From Gillisia limnaea DSM 15749 (GTDB taxonomy: Bacteria > Bacteroidota > Bacteroidia > Flavobacteriales > Flavobacteriaceae), in assembly GCF_000243235.1 (NCBI RefSeq), contig NZ_JH594606.1, forward strand, positions 1,446,771 through 1,510,770: a DNA stretch of 64,000 nucleotides, in the 5' to 3' direction. The position numbers and the translations under genes were made by a program. The notes beneath the pieces were generated by a model, which had not been told where the DNA came from, did no database searches, and worked only from the letters and a program-made list of their open reading frames with translations. Shown piece by piece: positions 9,889 to 19,814 of the stretch; position 1 is the stretch's first letter; the number at the start of each line of letters is the position of its first letter.

Positions 9889-10059
9889 ATGTAGTTATTT
9901 ATTGTTTTTTAAAGGTCATATGCAATTCGCATATATCTTTTTGGGTGGTTGTATAGCATTACCGTAATGCTCATTTCATAAACCGGTTAATTTTCAACAT
10001 TAATTTTCAAACAAAATACATAAAAAATTGTGCCAAGAGTAATGATTTACACAAATTAT

Positions 10060-10090
10060 TTGTCGAACATCGAAGATAACCTTTCCTTTG
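10060..10090 (+). promoter_or_regulatory. Candidate promoter of surE (-33 TTG, -7 TTCCTTTG)
   Basis: TTG at 10060-10062, a 20-nt spacer and TTCCTTTG at 10083-10090 match the Bacteroidota pattern TTG-N17-20-TAnnTTTG with one mismatch. The box covers an upstream in-frame TTG (10088) and so argues that translation of surE starts at the ATG at 10127. Confidence 0.45.
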
Positions 10091-10126
10091 AAAAGTATTA
10101 TTTTAGCAAATCATAAAAAAAACCAA

Positions 10127-10909
10127 ATGCCCCAAAAAAAACCCTTGATTTTAGTGACCAATGACGATGGTATTACAGCACCCGGAATACGGGCGCTTAT
10201 TGAAGTGATGAAAACCCTTGGGGATGTGATTGTAGTTGCACCAGATAGTCCACAAAGTGCGATGGGACACGCAATTACCCTTAATGACACCTTATACTGT
10301 GATCCTGTTACAATAAAAGAAAGTTATAACCATAAGGAGTTTAGTTGTTCCGGCACCCCTGCCGATTGTGTGAAAATAGCCACTCAGGAAATCCTGCACC
10401 GCAAGCCAGATCTATGCGTTAGCGGGATCAATCACGGCTCAAATTCCTCCATAAATGTTATCTACTCCGGTACCATGAGTGCTGCGGTAGAAGCCGGTAT
10501 TGAAGGGATCCCTGCCATAGGATTTTCCTTAACCGATTATTCCCTGAATGCAGATTTTGAGCCATGTAAGAAATTCGTGAAGTCCATCACCAAAAACGTA
10601 TTACAAAATGGTCTGCCTAAAGGGGTTGTCTTAAATGTTAACTTACCTAAATTGAAGGCAGAAGACATTAAAGGCATAAAAATATGCCGTCAGGCAAAAG
10701 CCTATTGGGTGGAAGAATTCGATAAGCGTACCAACCCTCAGGGAAGAGATTATTATTGGCTCACGGGCAAATTTGTGAATGAAGATAAGGGCCAGGATAC
10801 CGATGAATGGGCGCTGGAAAATGGGTATGTTTCTATAGTTCCGGTTCAGTTTGATCTAACCGCCCATCATTTCATTCAGGATCTAAACAGCTGGAATTTA
10901 AATGATTAA
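10127..10909 (+). CDS. surE: 5'/3'-nucleotidase SurE
   Basis: SurE is a metal-dependent nucleoside monophosphate phosphatase. The metal-site residues are visible: the DD pair in LVTNDDGITAPG near the N-terminus, the serine in PDSPQSAMGHAITL, and the asparagine in SGINHGSNSS. The length from this start, 260 residues, is normal. An in-frame TTG 39 nt upstream is less likely because it falls inside a promoter box and the family begins close to the first beta strand. The next gene overlaps its end by 8 nt. It is the first gene of a cluster running to comEC. Confidence 0.94.
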   Translation: MPQKKPLILVTNDDGITAPGIRALIEVMKTLGDVIVVAPDSPQSAMGHAITLNDTLYCDPVTIKESYNHKEFSCSGTPADCVKIATQEILHRKPDLCVSGINHGSNSSINVIYSGTMSAAVEAGIEGIPAIGFSLTDYSLNADFEPCKKFVKSITKNVLQNGLPKGVVLNVNLPKLKAEDIKGIKICRQAKAYWVEEFDKRTNPQGRDYYWLTGKFVNEDKGQDTDEWALENGYVSIVPVQFDLTAHHFIQDLNSWNLND

Positions 10910-11183
10910 AAGGAAAATATTAATAGGATTTCTAACAGGGATCTTTGCCAATATAGCAGGGATCTTTCTTTACATCTCATTTTTTTCAGAAATGGATATA
11001 GAACCCACTATCAAGGATGCTATTAAGAACGACTATTTAGGTAAGGTGAGTGCTTTGGGGGCTGTTTTAAATTTTCTTCCATTTTTTGTATTTTTAAAGA
11101 AAGATCAATTATACAAGGCCCGGGGAGTAGTTTTGGCAACTGTGTTGACTGCTTTACTCATTGCAACATCAATTGTCATTTAA
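10902..11183 (+). CDS. Small hypothetical membrane protein
   Basis: The 93-residue product is hydrophobic with three predicted membrane segments (about residues 7-27, 48-64 and 75-92) and a short charged stretch between the first two. It shares no motif that I recognise. Its start overlaps the end of surE by 8 nt and the frame is clean, so I take it as a real, co-transcribed gene. The following 334 bp to lpxB hold a decayed dispersed repeat. Confidence 0.75.
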   Translation: MIKRKILIGFLTGIFANIAGIFLYISFFSEMDIEPTIKDAIKNDYLGKVSALGAVLNFLPFFVFLKKDQLYKARGVVLATVLTALLIATSIVI

Positions 11184-11517
11184 TTGAAATATTAATGAGA
11201 AATTTTTTACCCAGGGAATCGATAATATGGTTGCTAATCCCATTTACTTTTGGGAATTAGAAAATAGGATAGCTTATGAAAGATCCAATAACATTTTCAC
11301 TACACCAAACGCGCACCCACAATAGGGAATTTTCCTCGCCCAAAAGCTCGCTTAGAATGATAAAAAAACCCGGGTATGTCATTCTGAACACAATGAAGGA
11401 TCCCGCGCACTCATGGGACTAATTATAAATGAAACATCTACGACTATAAAGTTTTTAACACAAAGAAATGATTATTGGGACGTTACATAAGCTAAATAAA
11501 AACAATAAGATAAACAG
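11184..11517. repeat. Gap with a decayed copy of the dispersed TCATTCTGAAC repeat
   Basis: This 334-bp gap has no gene. Around 11309-11410 it contains CCTCGCCCAAAAGCTCGC followed by AGAATGAT and then GTCATTCTGAAC with an AAGGATCCCGC continuation. These are the two arms of the 276-bp element seen at 58-64 kb, but in the opposite order and with mutations, so this is an old remnant or a related member. Confidence 0.6.
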
Positions 11518-12633
11518 ATGAAATATTACATCATAGCCGGAGAAGCATCGGGAGATCTTCACGCCTCTAATCTTATGAAAGCTTTGTTAAAGGAAGACCC
11601 GAATGCTGATTTTCGGTTTTGGGGTGGGGATTTAATGGAACAGGTTGGTGGGATTCTGGTAAAACATTACCGGGAACTGGCTTTTATGGGGTTTGTTGAG
11701 GTGCTTTTCAATTTAAAAACCATCTTCAGGAATATTTCCTTTTGCAAGGATGATATTACCGCTTTTCAACCCGATGCAATCATTTTTGTAGATTATCCCG
11801 GGTTTAATCTCAGGATCGCAAAATGGGCCAAAAAACAGGGGTTTGTAACCCATTTCTATATTTCCCCACAAATATGGGCCTGGAAGGAGAACAGGATTAC
11901 CGAAATAAAACGGGATATAGACCATATGTATGTGATCCTCCCTTTTGAAAAGGATTTTTATGAAAAAAAACATAATTTTCCCGTTCATTTTGTAGGCCAT
12001 CCCCTGCTGGATGCGATCGCTCATCAGGACCTTGTTATTCCAAAAGATTTCAAAAAAGAGCACAAACTGGATAGCAGGCCCATTATAGCTTTACTCCCGG
12101 GAAGCAGAAAACAGGAAATTTCCAAAATGTTGGAAACCATGCTAAGCATTACAAATGATTTTAAGGATCATCAATTTGTAATTGCAGGAGCGCCAAGCCA
12201 GGAACCTGAATTTTATAAGCCTTTTATCAAAAAGAAGAATGTGCATTTGGTGATGAACAAAACCTATGATGTTTTAAGTCTTTCAACCGCCGCACTCGTA
12301 ACTTCAGGAACTGCGACCCTGGAAACCGCATTGTTCAAGGTCCCGGAAGTGGTTTGTTATAAAGGAAGTAGTATTTCTTACCAAATCGCAAAACGTATTA
12401 TTAAATTAGACTATATTTCCCTGGTTAATTTGATCATGGAAAAAGAAGTGGTCAAGGAATTAATTCAAAATGAGTTCAATAAAAAATCCCTAAAGAGAGA
12501 ATTGGAAAAAATACTGATTTTTGAAAACCGGAAAACAATTTTTGGAGGTTATTTTGAGTTAGAAAGAAAGTTGGGTGGCACAGGTGCCAGTGAGAAAACC
12601 GCCCGATTAATCCATAATTCTATTAAAAACTGA
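11518..12633 (+). CDS. lpxB: Lipid-A-disaccharide synthase LpxB
   Basis: LpxB is the GT19 glycosyltransferase that condenses UDP-2,3-diacylglucosamine with lipid X at the inner membrane during lipid A synthesis. The N-terminus KYYIIAGEASGDLHASNLM is the family signature. Further matches are FRFWGGDLM, FVDYPGFNLRIAKWAKK, ISPQIWAWKENRI, FVGHPLLDAI and LLPGSRKQEI. Length 371 is normal. The NlpC/P60 gene follows 7 nt later. Other lpx genes are not in the window. Confidence 0.95.
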   Translation: MKYYIIAGEASGDLHASNLMKALLKEDPNADFRFWGGDLMEQVGGILVKHYRELAFMGFVEVLFNLKTIFRNISFCKDDITAFQPDAIIFVDYPGFNLRIAKWAKKQGFVTHFYISPQIWAWKENRITEIKRDIDHMYVILPFEKDFYEKKHNFPVHFVGHPLLDAIAHQDLVIPKDFKKEHKLDSRPIIALLPGSRKQEISKMLETMLSITNDFKDHQFVIAGAPSQEPEFYKPFIKKKNVHLVMNKTYDVLSLSTAALVTSGTATLETALFKVPEVVCYKGSSISYQIAKRIIKLDYISLVNLIMEKEVVKELIQNEFNKKSLKRELEKILIFENRKTIFGGYFELERKLGGTGASEKTARLIHNSIKN

Positions 12634-12640
12634 TTTTCTG

Positions 12641-13210
12641 ATGAGTTTCAATCTCCCCCGACTAACTTTATTCCTGATCCTTGGAAGCCTGCTAATCTCC
12701 TGCGGAACCTCCAAAACACGTAATTCCAAGCAATCTAAAGAAGCAATTGTTACAGAATGGAAAACCGAACTTGCCCCGCCTCAAAACAAGATGAATACCG
12801 CTCCTCCTGAAGCTAAGCCCGAAGATAACCGGGTTTACAATATTACCTCCTATGCCCTGGATTTTAAAGGTACCAAATATAAATATGGCGGAACAACCCG
12901 GGATGGAATGGATTGTTCGGGATTGGTTTATACCTCATTTTTAAAGGAAGACATCGCTTTGCCAAGGTCTTCACGGGATATGTCCTTAAAAGGGGAACGC
13001 CTTTCCCTAATCGATGTAAATATTGGCGATTTGTTATTTTTTGAGACCGATAAGAATAAAAAAGTGATCAACCACGTTGGCCTCGTGGTAGAGATCCAAC
13101 CGGGACACATTTTATTTATTCATTCCAGCACCTCCCGCGGAGTGATCATTTCTTCCCTTGCAGATAATTATTGGTTTGAGCATTTTGTAATGGCACGCCG
13201 GGTGATCTAA
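12641..13210 (+). CDS. NlpC/P60 (C40) family cell-wall peptidase, lipoprotein
   Basis: A predicted periplasmic or outer-membrane-anchored endopeptidase that cuts peptidoglycan stem peptides. The signal sequence ends in a lipobox LISC (Cys at about 21). A low-complexity linker leads into the NlpC/P60 domain (about residues 65-189) with the catalytic cysteine in DGMDCSGLVYTSF, histidine in INHVGLVVE and a second polar position in HILFIHSS. The 189-residue length is typical of small C40 lipoproteins such as Spr/MepS. It sits between lpxB and comEC on the same strand. Confidence 0.92.
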   Translation: MSFNLPRLTLFLILGSLLISCGTSKTRNSKQSKEAIVTEWKTELAPPQNKMNTAPPEAKPEDNRVYNITSYALDFKGTKYKYGGTTRDGMDCSGLVYTSFLKEDIALPRSSRDMSLKGERLSLIDVNIGDLLFFETDKNKKVINHVGLVVEIQPGHILFIHSSTSRGVIISSLADNYWFEHFVMARRVI

Positions 13211-13221
13211 TTTTTGTAGTA

Positions 13222-13245
13222 CCTTGATATAGAAAACTATCAAGG
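13222..13245 (+). promoter_or_regulatory. Hairpin just before the comEC start
   Basis: CCTTGATA (13222-13229) pairs perfectly with TATCAAGG (13238-13245) around an 8-nt loop. It ends 7 nt before the TTG start of comEC and begins 11 nt after the stop of the peptidase gene. With no T run after it, it is not a classical terminator; a role in translation initiation or mRNA processing is possible. Confidence 0.35.
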
Positions 13246-13252
13246 CCAAAAA

Positions 13253-15310
13253 TTGATCAACGCTACGCTCATAAAAATTGCCATCTCCCTAATTGCGGGT
13301 ATAGTCCTGGGATTTTATTTTAAATTCCCGGTTCCATCCTTAGTAGCTTTTGGGATGTTATTGTTTATAGCTTTTATCTTCAGTTTTTTTAGGGCCCGCA
13401 AGCTATTTTTTCAGGATATATTCTTCGGAATTAATTGTGCCCTAATATTCCTGTTCCTGGGTTTCCTAAGTACTTCCCTACATCTTCCGGAAAACGACCC
13501 CAATCATTACCTACATCAAGTCTCTAAAAATCCATCGGTTTCCGGAGAACGTTTAATTGCCGAAGTAACCGAAAAATTGAAACCGGGATTGTTTCAGGAT
13601 AAATACATTGTTTCGGTAAAAAGTATTCAGGATAAAAAAGCATCCGGCAAAATCCTTCTTAATATCACAAGGACCCCGGAGGTCCAGGAATTTCAACCCG
13701 GAAACCTGCTCGCGCTGCCATTTCGTGTATCAAACATCAATACTCCGCTCAATCCACATCAGTTCAATTACAGGGCATATATGGCCAATTTGGGAGTTTA
13801 TGGGCAGCTCAATCTTAACAGGAATGAAGTTCTTAAAATGGAACTTTCCAATTCGGGAATAAGATCCATCGCAGGGCAGGTTCGCAACAAAATAATCTCT
13901 GAATTACGGCGGCATGAATTTGCGCCTCAGGAACTTGCAATTATCCAGGCGCTCCTTCTAGGGCAGCGACAGGACATAAGTCCTGAAATTTACAGCAATT
14001 ATGCCGCCGCCGGAGTGATTCACATCCTGGCGGTATCGGGATTGCATGTTGGGATCATTTTGCTTTTGTTAAACCATCTCTTAAAACCTGTAGAAAGAAT
14101 TCGTTATGGAAAACCCATAAAAGCAATCCTTCTAATTTTTTTACTATGGGGTTTTGCATTGTTGGCAGGCTTGTCTCCCTCTGTAGTGCGCGCGGTGAGT
14201 ATGTTTTCCTTTATCGCCATTGCAATGCAACTAAACCGGCGCAGCAGCGTACTCAATGCGCTCTTCACCTCCCTTATCTTTTTGTTGCTCATAAATCCGT
14301 ATTTTATTTTCCAGGTTGGATTTCAACTGAGTTATGCGGCGGTCCTCAGCATTGTTTTAATTCAACCACACCTGTTTGGTTTATTTACCCCCAGATATCG
14401 CCTGGTTAAGTATATGTGGGGAATCCTTACGGTAACCATTGCGGCGCAAATTGGGGTTTTGCCACTAAGCCTGTTTTACTTTCATCAATTCCCCGGGTTG
14501 TTCTTTGTTTCAAATCTAGTGATCCTCCCATTTTTAGGGCTGCTGCTGGGGTTGGGGATTCTGGTTATGCTGCTTGCTGTTGTTGGCCTTTTACCGGCAT
14601 TTCTAACCCGGGTTTATGGAGAAATGATTGAGCTTCTAAACGAATTTGTCTCATTTATAGCTTCAAAAGAGGACTTTTTATTTCAGGAAATTTACTTTTC
14701 GGCCCTCCTCCTTCTGGCCTCTTATCTCCTTGTGTTTTCCTTTGTTTTTCTTCTGAAGAAATTCAATTATAACAATATAGTGTTTCTGCTTATCGCAACC
14801 GGGATTCTTCAAATTGGATTTATCTACGAAAAGAATTCAGCTAAAACTGAAGAAGGGATCATTTTCCATAAAAGCCGAAATTCCATACTAGGAGAAAAAA
14901 CCGAACATCAACTGGTTTTACATCACAATCTAGATACAAGTGCCGCTTCACAAAACCTGATAAAAGATTTTAAAACCGGTAGGAATATTCAGCATATCCG
15001 GGAAATCCCCCTTAAAAACCTTTACCAAATAGCAGGAAAAACCATTTTTGTGATCGACAGTAGTGGGGTCTTTGATATTACAGGATTAAATCCCCAGGTG
15101 GTTTTACTCATTAATTCCCCAAGGATAAATTTAGACCGGTTACTAACACATTTGAATCCTGAAATACTCATAGCCGATGGCAGCAATTATCCCAGTTATA
15201 TGAGCCGATGGCAAAAAACAGGGCTACAAAAAAATATCCCTTTTCACGCAACTGGTGAAAAGGGAGCTTTTATATTTTATAGTTCCGAAGAAATTTTGAC
15301 CGAAGAATAA
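13253..15310 (+). CDS. comEC: ComEC/Rec2-type DNA uptake membrane protein
   Basis: ComEC forms the inner-membrane channel for single-stranded DNA in natural transformation. An N-terminal region (DUF4131-like, about residues 1-200) with several membrane segments precedes the Competence domain (about 220-490) with EFAPQELAIIQALLLGQR, ILAVSGLHVGIILLLLN and LAGLSPSVVRAVSMF. The C-terminal 170 residues lack the HxHxDH motif of the metallo-beta-lactamase domain, so this is the short form usual in Bacteroidota. The frame opens at 13220 after an in-frame stop and the only usable start is TTG at 13253. The gene ends 3 nt from the converging thioredoxin gene. Confidence 0.9.
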   Translation: MINATLIKIAISLIAGIVLGFYFKFPVPSLVAFGMLLFIAFIFSFFRARKLFFQDIFFGINCALIFLFLGFLSTSLHLPENDPNHYLHQVSKNPSVSGERLIAEVTEKLKPGLFQDKYIVSVKSIQDKKASGKILLNITRTPEVQEFQPGNLLALPFRVSNINTPLNPHQFNYRAYMANLGVYGQLNLNRNEVLKMELSNSGIRSIAGQVRNKIISELRRHEFAPQELAIIQALLLGQRQDISPEIYSNYAAAGVIHILAVSGLHVGIILLLLNHLLKPVERIRYGKPIKAILLIFLLWGFALLAGLSPSVVRAVSMFSFIAIAMQLNRRSSVLNALFTSLIFLLLINPYFIFQVGFQLSYAAVLSIVLIQPHLFGLFTPRYRLVKYMWGILTVTIAAQIGVLPLSLFYFHQFPGLFFVSNLVILPFLGLLLGLGILVMLLAVVGLLPAFLTRVYGEMIELLNEFVSFIASKEDFLFQEIYFSALLLLASYLLVFSFVFLLKKFNYNNIVFLLIATGILQIGFIYEKNSAKTEEGIIFHKSRNSILGEKTEHQLVLHHNLDTSAASQNLIKDFKTGRNIQHIREIPLKNLYQIAGKTIFVIDSSGVFDITGLNPQVVLLINSPRINLDRLLTHLNPEILIADGSNYPSYMSRWQKTGLQKNIPFHATGEKGAFIFYSSEEILTEE

Positions 15311-15313
15311 GGA

Positions 15314-15865
15314 TTAGTCTTTAAAACTACCTTTAAAATTCTTTTCGTATGCCTGCCAGGCTTCAGCAGAATTCAACTTCATATAATCGTTATTCGCGAT
15401 CATCTTTAGATAGATCTCAAGTTGCTGGGGAGTACGATATCCCATTATAGGAGTGATCACGTTGGATTTTTCATCAAAAAATACAAGACTCGGATATCCA
15501 GAAATCTTCAGGGCATTCGCAAAAAAGTGCTGACTGTTTCTACCTTTTCTGTCAGGGTCGAAATTAGGATTTGTGTACTTAAAATCTTTATAGGTAATTT
15601 CTTCGGTTCCTTCAGCATTAAATTTTACCGCATAATAATGTTTATTGACGAAATTGATCACGTCTTTATTGGAAAAAGTGTTTTTATCCAACATTTTACA
15701 GGGACCACACCAGGTGGTATATGCATCCATGAATATTTTCTTTGGCGCTTTTTTCTGGGCAGCCAAAGCTTCGTTCATACTCATCCAATTGATCTCCTGC
15801 GCCTGAAATTGAGCGATGGAAAAAACAAACAAAAGGATCCCAACAAGTAATTTTATATGTTTCAT
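15314..15865 (-). CDS. Periplasmic thioredoxin-family protein
   Basis: A secreted thiol-disulfide protein. The N-terminal hydrophobic signal peptide ends near residue 23 (FQAQ). The thioredoxin-like domain has the redox motif WCGPC (about residues 52-56), preceded by PKKIFMDAYTT, and the cis-proline region ISGYPSLVFFD. A 20-residue stretch rich in N, D and K lies between. Length 183. No dedicated partner is next to it; it faces comEC tail to tail with 3 nt between. The substrate is unknown. Confidence 0.88.
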   Translation of the reverse strand: MKHIKLLVGILLFVFSIAQFQAQEINWMSMNEALAAQKKAPKKIFMDAYTTWCGPCKMLDKNTFSNKDVINFVNKHYYAVKFNAEGTEEITYKDFKYTNPNFDPDRKGRNSQHFFANALKISGYPSLVFFDEKSNVITPIMGYRTPQQLEIYLKMIANNDYMKLNSAEAWQAYEKNFKGSFKD

Positions 15866-16040
15866 ATATAGATCTTTATTGTTTTAGCGAACATTTTTAA
15901 ACTTCTATAGAATGGCTTTTTCTATTTGAGAAATCCTCTTCCAATAAATGTATCATTCGCTAAAAATAGCAATGAACAGGGAATTTCAAATACCATTCCC
16001 TTTTTACGATTGAACATCCGCTTTTCGCTAACCTATAAAA

Positions 16041-17615
16041 TTATTTCTTTAATTCTGTATCTGCAAGCTCATAAGGTTCCTGCTCCAACATTTCCCGCTC
16101 ATTATCTTCAGCTCCATGGGTAAGTCTTTTAAGAGGTTTCAGCATAATTAATACAATTGATGCAAAGGTTACCGTAAAAATTGTAATCCCGGAGAAAATT
16201 GCGATATCTCCTGCTTCTGCAGCAAAAGCTCCCAGTTCTCCTGCCACTTTATTTCCTAAACCGGTGGCTGCAAAATAAACCCCCATCATTAAAGATGCAT
16301 ATTTTACCGGCGCCAGTTTGGTTATAAAAGATAAGGCTACGGGAGAGGAACATAATTCCCCTATGGTATGGAAAAGGTATGCAAATACCAACCAGTACAT
16401 CGCTGAAGATCCATTTGTTTCAAACTGAAGGGCTGCAAATACCATAAATACGAAACCAAATCCCATTATAATAACCCCAATGGCCATTTTAAAGATGGAA
16501 GAAGCTTCCTTGCTTTTAAGTTTTCGCTTCGCCCAGTAATTGGCAACAAGAACTCCAAATATTATAATGAACATCGCATTTAATGACTGAAACCAGGAAG
16601 CAGGGATTTCATTTCCAATTCCCAAAGGCAAATTAAATGGAATCGTTCTGTTTGTATTATCCAGGGCATAGATATTCATCAAACCACCGGCTTGTTCAAA
16701 AGCTCCCCAGAATACGATCACCAGGATAAAAGAAAGCAACATTACCACATACCTGTCTTTCATCACCTGTGTGGTTAGATCTTTATAAACCATCATCATC
16801 ATAGCCACCACCAGGGTTAGAAAAATAAATAAAATCCCGTAGGCTATTCCCATTGTAAACATACCCCAAATGGAACCTCCAAGTAGGATAAGAGAAATGA
16901 CCAGCTGCATAGGTGAATTAAACAAATCTGCAAACAACTTCCCTAAGGATGCACCTTCATCGCGTTCTACTTTAGAAAGAAGATTCCCTACGTTGGTAAG
17001 GTATTTTTGTCCCCATAAGTATACGAGCAATCCAAGGGCCATTGCAATACCGGCAAGTCCAAAACCATAATGCCATCCATAAACTTCCCCTACGGTTCCT
17101 ACTATAATACTGGAAAGAAAAGCCCCTACGTTAATTCCAATATAGAAAATTGTAAATCCTTTATCTCTTCTAATATCCCCTTCTCTATAAAGTCCACCAA
17201 CCATGGTAGAAATATTAGGTTTTAATAGACCAACTCCGGCAATGATCAAACCTAAACCGGAATAAAACGCCCACATTTCTTCTACTGCAAGAATTCCGTG
17301 GCCAATTACCAGGATTATTCCACCAATTAAGACCGCCTTTTTTTGTCCAAAAACCTTATCGGCTAAAATACCTCCGGGAATGGAAACCACATACACCAGC
17401 ATGGTGTACCATCCATAAAGCGCCAGTGCTTCCACCTGAGTCCAACCTAGTCCCGCATTTCCTTCGGTAGTGGCACTCACAAGATATAAAACCAGGATCG
17501 CGCGCATCCCATAATAGGAAAAGCGTTCCCACATTTCTGTGAAAAATAAAATAAACAAACCAATCGGGTGTCCGAATAATTCTTTTTGATTAACTGGAGG
17601 TGCTGTATTAGCCAT
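16041..17615 (-). CDS. Proton-dependent oligopeptide transporter (POT/PTR2 family)
   Basis: An inner-membrane proton symporter for di- and tripeptides. The family signature ExxERFxYYG is present in EMWERFSYYGMRAILVLYL near residue 28, and the PTR2 stretch FTIFYIGINVGAFLSSII near residue 155. The 524 residues hold about 14 membrane segments of the MFS type. A DPP IV-like peptidase lies 27 nt upstream on the same strand. The two would release and then import short peptides, which is a sensible pair for a protein-consuming marine bacterium (inference). Confidence 0.93.
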   Translation of the reverse strand: MANTAPPVNQKELFGHPIGLFILFFTEMWERFSYYGMRAILVLYLVSATTEGNAGLGWTQVEALALYGWYTMLVYVVSIPGGILADKVFGQKKAVLIGGIILVIGHGILAVEEMWAFYSGLGLIIAGVGLLKPNISTMVGGLYREGDIRRDKGFTIFYIGINVGAFLSSIIVGTVGEVYGWHYGFGLAGIAMALGLLVYLWGQKYLTNVGNLLSKVERDEGASLGKLFADLFNSPMQLVISLILLGGSIWGMFTMGIAYGILFIFLTLVVAMMMMVYKDLTTQVMKDRYVVMLLSFILVIVFWGAFEQAGGLMNIYALDNTNRTIPFNLPLGIGNEIPASWFQSLNAMFIIIFGVLVANYWAKRKLKSKEASSIFKMAIGVIIMGFGFVFMVFAALQFETNGSSAMYWLVFAYLFHTIGELCSSPVALSFITKLAPVKYASLMMGVYFAATGLGNKVAGELGAFAAEAGDIAIFSGITIFTVTFASIVLIMLKPLKRLTHGAEDNEREMLEQEPYELADTELKK

Positions 17616-17642
17616 TTATAGTTGATTTATTAGTGGTGGTTA

Positions 17643-19814
17643 TTATAAATTTTCCTTGATAAAATTGGTCATTTTTGTGTAAAGATGCAAGCGTGTGTTC
17701 CCGCCATAGATCCCGTGATTCTTGTCTGGGTAAAGCGCCCAGTCAAACTCTTTGTTTGCCTGTACAAGGGCTTCTATAAGCCTCATCGTATTTTGAACAT
17801 GTACATTATCATCTGCTGTACCATGCACCAATAAGTAATCTCCTTTCAATTTATCCACATGATTAATAGGTGAATTTTCATCATAACCCGTCGGGTTCTC
17901 CTGCGGGGTGGTCATATATCGTTCGGTATAGATGGTGTCATAAAACCTCCAGCTGGTAACAGGCGCTACTGCTATGGCCATAGAAAACACATCATTGCCT
18001 TTTAGAATGGCATTTGTAGACATAAATCCTCCATAACTCCATCCCCATATCCCTATTCGATCTTTATTGATGTAATCCAGATTCCCAAGTTTTTTTGCAG
18101 CTGCTATCTGGTCTTCCAGTTCATATTTCCCAAGTTCATTTTGCGTTACCTTTTTAAAGGCTGCACCTTTAAAACCTGTACCTCTTCCATCTACCGAAGC
18201 TATTATGTAGCCTTCGTTTGCAAGCATTTGATACCAGTAATCATTTGTTCCGAAGTAGGTATTGGAAACTGTTTGTGATCCAGGTCCGGAATACTGGAAC
18301 ATCAAAAGCGGATAATTTTTAGTCGGATCAAAATCTGAAGGTCTTATCATCCACATATTCAGTTCATTTCCGTTAACTTCTATAGTTGAAAGCTCTTTTG
18401 GAGAAAAACCGTAGGCTTTTTCTTTTTCCAGCAATTCTGCATTATCCTTTATCTTCCTTATAAGCTTTCCGTTCTTGGCATCGTGCAACGTAAAAACATA
18501 CGGAGTTTGGGTGTTTGTAAAGGAATTGATGAAATAAGAGAAATCTGCACTAAAATCTGCGCTGTTGGTTCCTTCTTTTTCAGTTAAGCGTTTTTTGTTT
18601 TTTCCATTGGCCTTTATGGAATAAACAGTTCTGTTCACGCTTCCATCCTCTGTACTTTGATAAAAAACCGTTTTCGATTTAGGATCAAATCCGTAGTAAT
18701 TGGTCACTTCCCAATTCCCTTTGGTGATCTGGTTAATGAGTTTTCCGCTTTTATCGTAGTGATAAATATGGTTATATCCATCCTTTTCACTGGTCCAGAT
18801 AAAACTGTTATCCTCAAGAAAAGTAAGGTTATCTGTTATATCCACATAGGCTTTATCTTTTTCGTTTAGAATAAGCTTTACTTCATTATTGGCCGAGTTC
18901 ACAAAGTGCAGGTCAAGATTGTTTTGATGACGGTTAAGAACCTGTACGCTCAATATTTCTGGGTTGTTGGTCCATTCAATGCGGGGAATATAAAAATCTT
19001 CATAATCTCCAAGATTCACTGCAGTGGTATTCTTCTCTTTCAAATGATAGATATGCAAAGAAACTTCAGCATTCTTTTCCCCCGCTTTAGGGTATTTAAA
19101 AGTTGATGCCCCGGGATAAAGATCGGCCCCAAACACATCCATAGAAAATTCTGGCACCTCTACCTCGTCAAACTTTAGGTACGCAATATGATTTCCGTTG
19201 GCATTCCAGTCAAAGGCGCGCACAAAAGCAAATTCTTCTTCATACACCCAATCTGTTATCCCATTGATAATCTCGTTTTTCTTTCCATCGGAAGTGATTT
19301 GCACTTCTTCTCCGGAAGCAAGGTCCTTTACGTACAAATTATTGTCATGCACATAGGCTATTTTAGCGCCGTTTGGAGAGAAGGTTGGTTCCTGTATTTT
19401 TTTATCGGTTAGCTTTTTCAATGTTTTAGAGGGGATATCATAAACAAAATAGATACCGCGGGAAGAATGTCTGTAGATTTGCTCCACCTGGGTTCCAAGC
19501 AGGATCTTACTTTCATCATCGCTTAACTCATATCCCTGAAACCTTGAGATCTCTTCAAGATTTGAACTATTTACCAAAGTTCTTGTTTTCTCACCAGACT
19601 CATATCCATACACATCTATACTGGAGGTTCCGGCATCTCGATCCTGATTAAGAATTATATATTCTTTTCCATTATTTAGGGAATTAAGGGATTCCAAACG
19701 TTCCTGACTAAAAGTCCCACCCCAGATCTCCTCCAGAGTAATCTCCTTTTGCTGGGCAAAAACAGCGGTAGTTGCGACGAAAAAAAGACTAAAAATAATT
19801 TTTGATAATTTCAT
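17643..19814 (-). CDS. Dipeptidyl peptidase IV-like S9B serine peptidase
   Basis: A secreted prolyl oligopeptidase-family enzyme that removes X-Pro dipeptides from peptide N-termini. A signal peptide ends at VFAQ (about residue 20). The N-terminal beta-propeller carries the DPP IV substrate-anchoring double glutamate in DWVYEEEFAF. The C-terminal alpha/beta hydrolase has the nucleophile motif GWSYGG, the aspartate in GTADDNVH and the histidine in DKNHGI. Length 723 is normal. It is upstream of and probably co-transcribed with the POT peptide transporter. Confidence 0.95.
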   Translation of the reverse strand: MKLSKIIFSLFFVATTAVFAQQKEITLEEIWGGTFSQERLESLNSLNNGKEYIILNQDRDAGTSSIDVYGYESGEKTRTLVNSSNLEEISRFQGYELSDDESKILLGTQVEQIYRHSSRGIYFVYDIPSKTLKKLTDKKIQEPTFSPNGAKIAYVHDNNLYVKDLASGEEVQITSDGKKNEIINGITDWVYEEEFAFVRAFDWNANGNHIAYLKFDEVEVPEFSMDVFGADLYPGASTFKYPKAGEKNAEVSLHIYHLKEKNTTAVNLGDYEDFYIPRIEWTNNPEILSVQVLNRHQNNLDLHFVNSANNEVKLILNEKDKAYVDITDNLTFLEDNSFIWTSEKDGYNHIYHYDKSGKLINQITKGNWEVTNYYGFDPKSKTVFYQSTEDGSVNRTVYSIKANGKNKKRLTEKEGTNSADFSADFSYFINSFTNTQTPYVFTLHDAKNGKLIRKIKDNAELLEKEKAYGFSPKELSTIEVNGNELNMWMIRPSDFDPTKNYPLLMFQYSGPGSQTVSNTYFGTNDYWYQMLANEGYIIASVDGRGTGFKGAAFKKVTQNELGKYELEDQIAAAKKLGNLDYINKDRIGIWGWSYGGFMSTNAILKGNDVFSMAIAVAPVTSWRFYDTIYTERYMTTPQENPTGYDENSPINHVDKLKGDYLLVHGTADDNVHVQNTMRLIEALVQANKEFDWALYPDKNHGIYGGNTRLHLYTKMTNFIKENL

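Noticed and set aside
10088..10126. TTG start extending surE by 13 residues
   Set aside because: The TTG lies in a likely -7 promoter box and the extra peptide is absent from the family's usual start.
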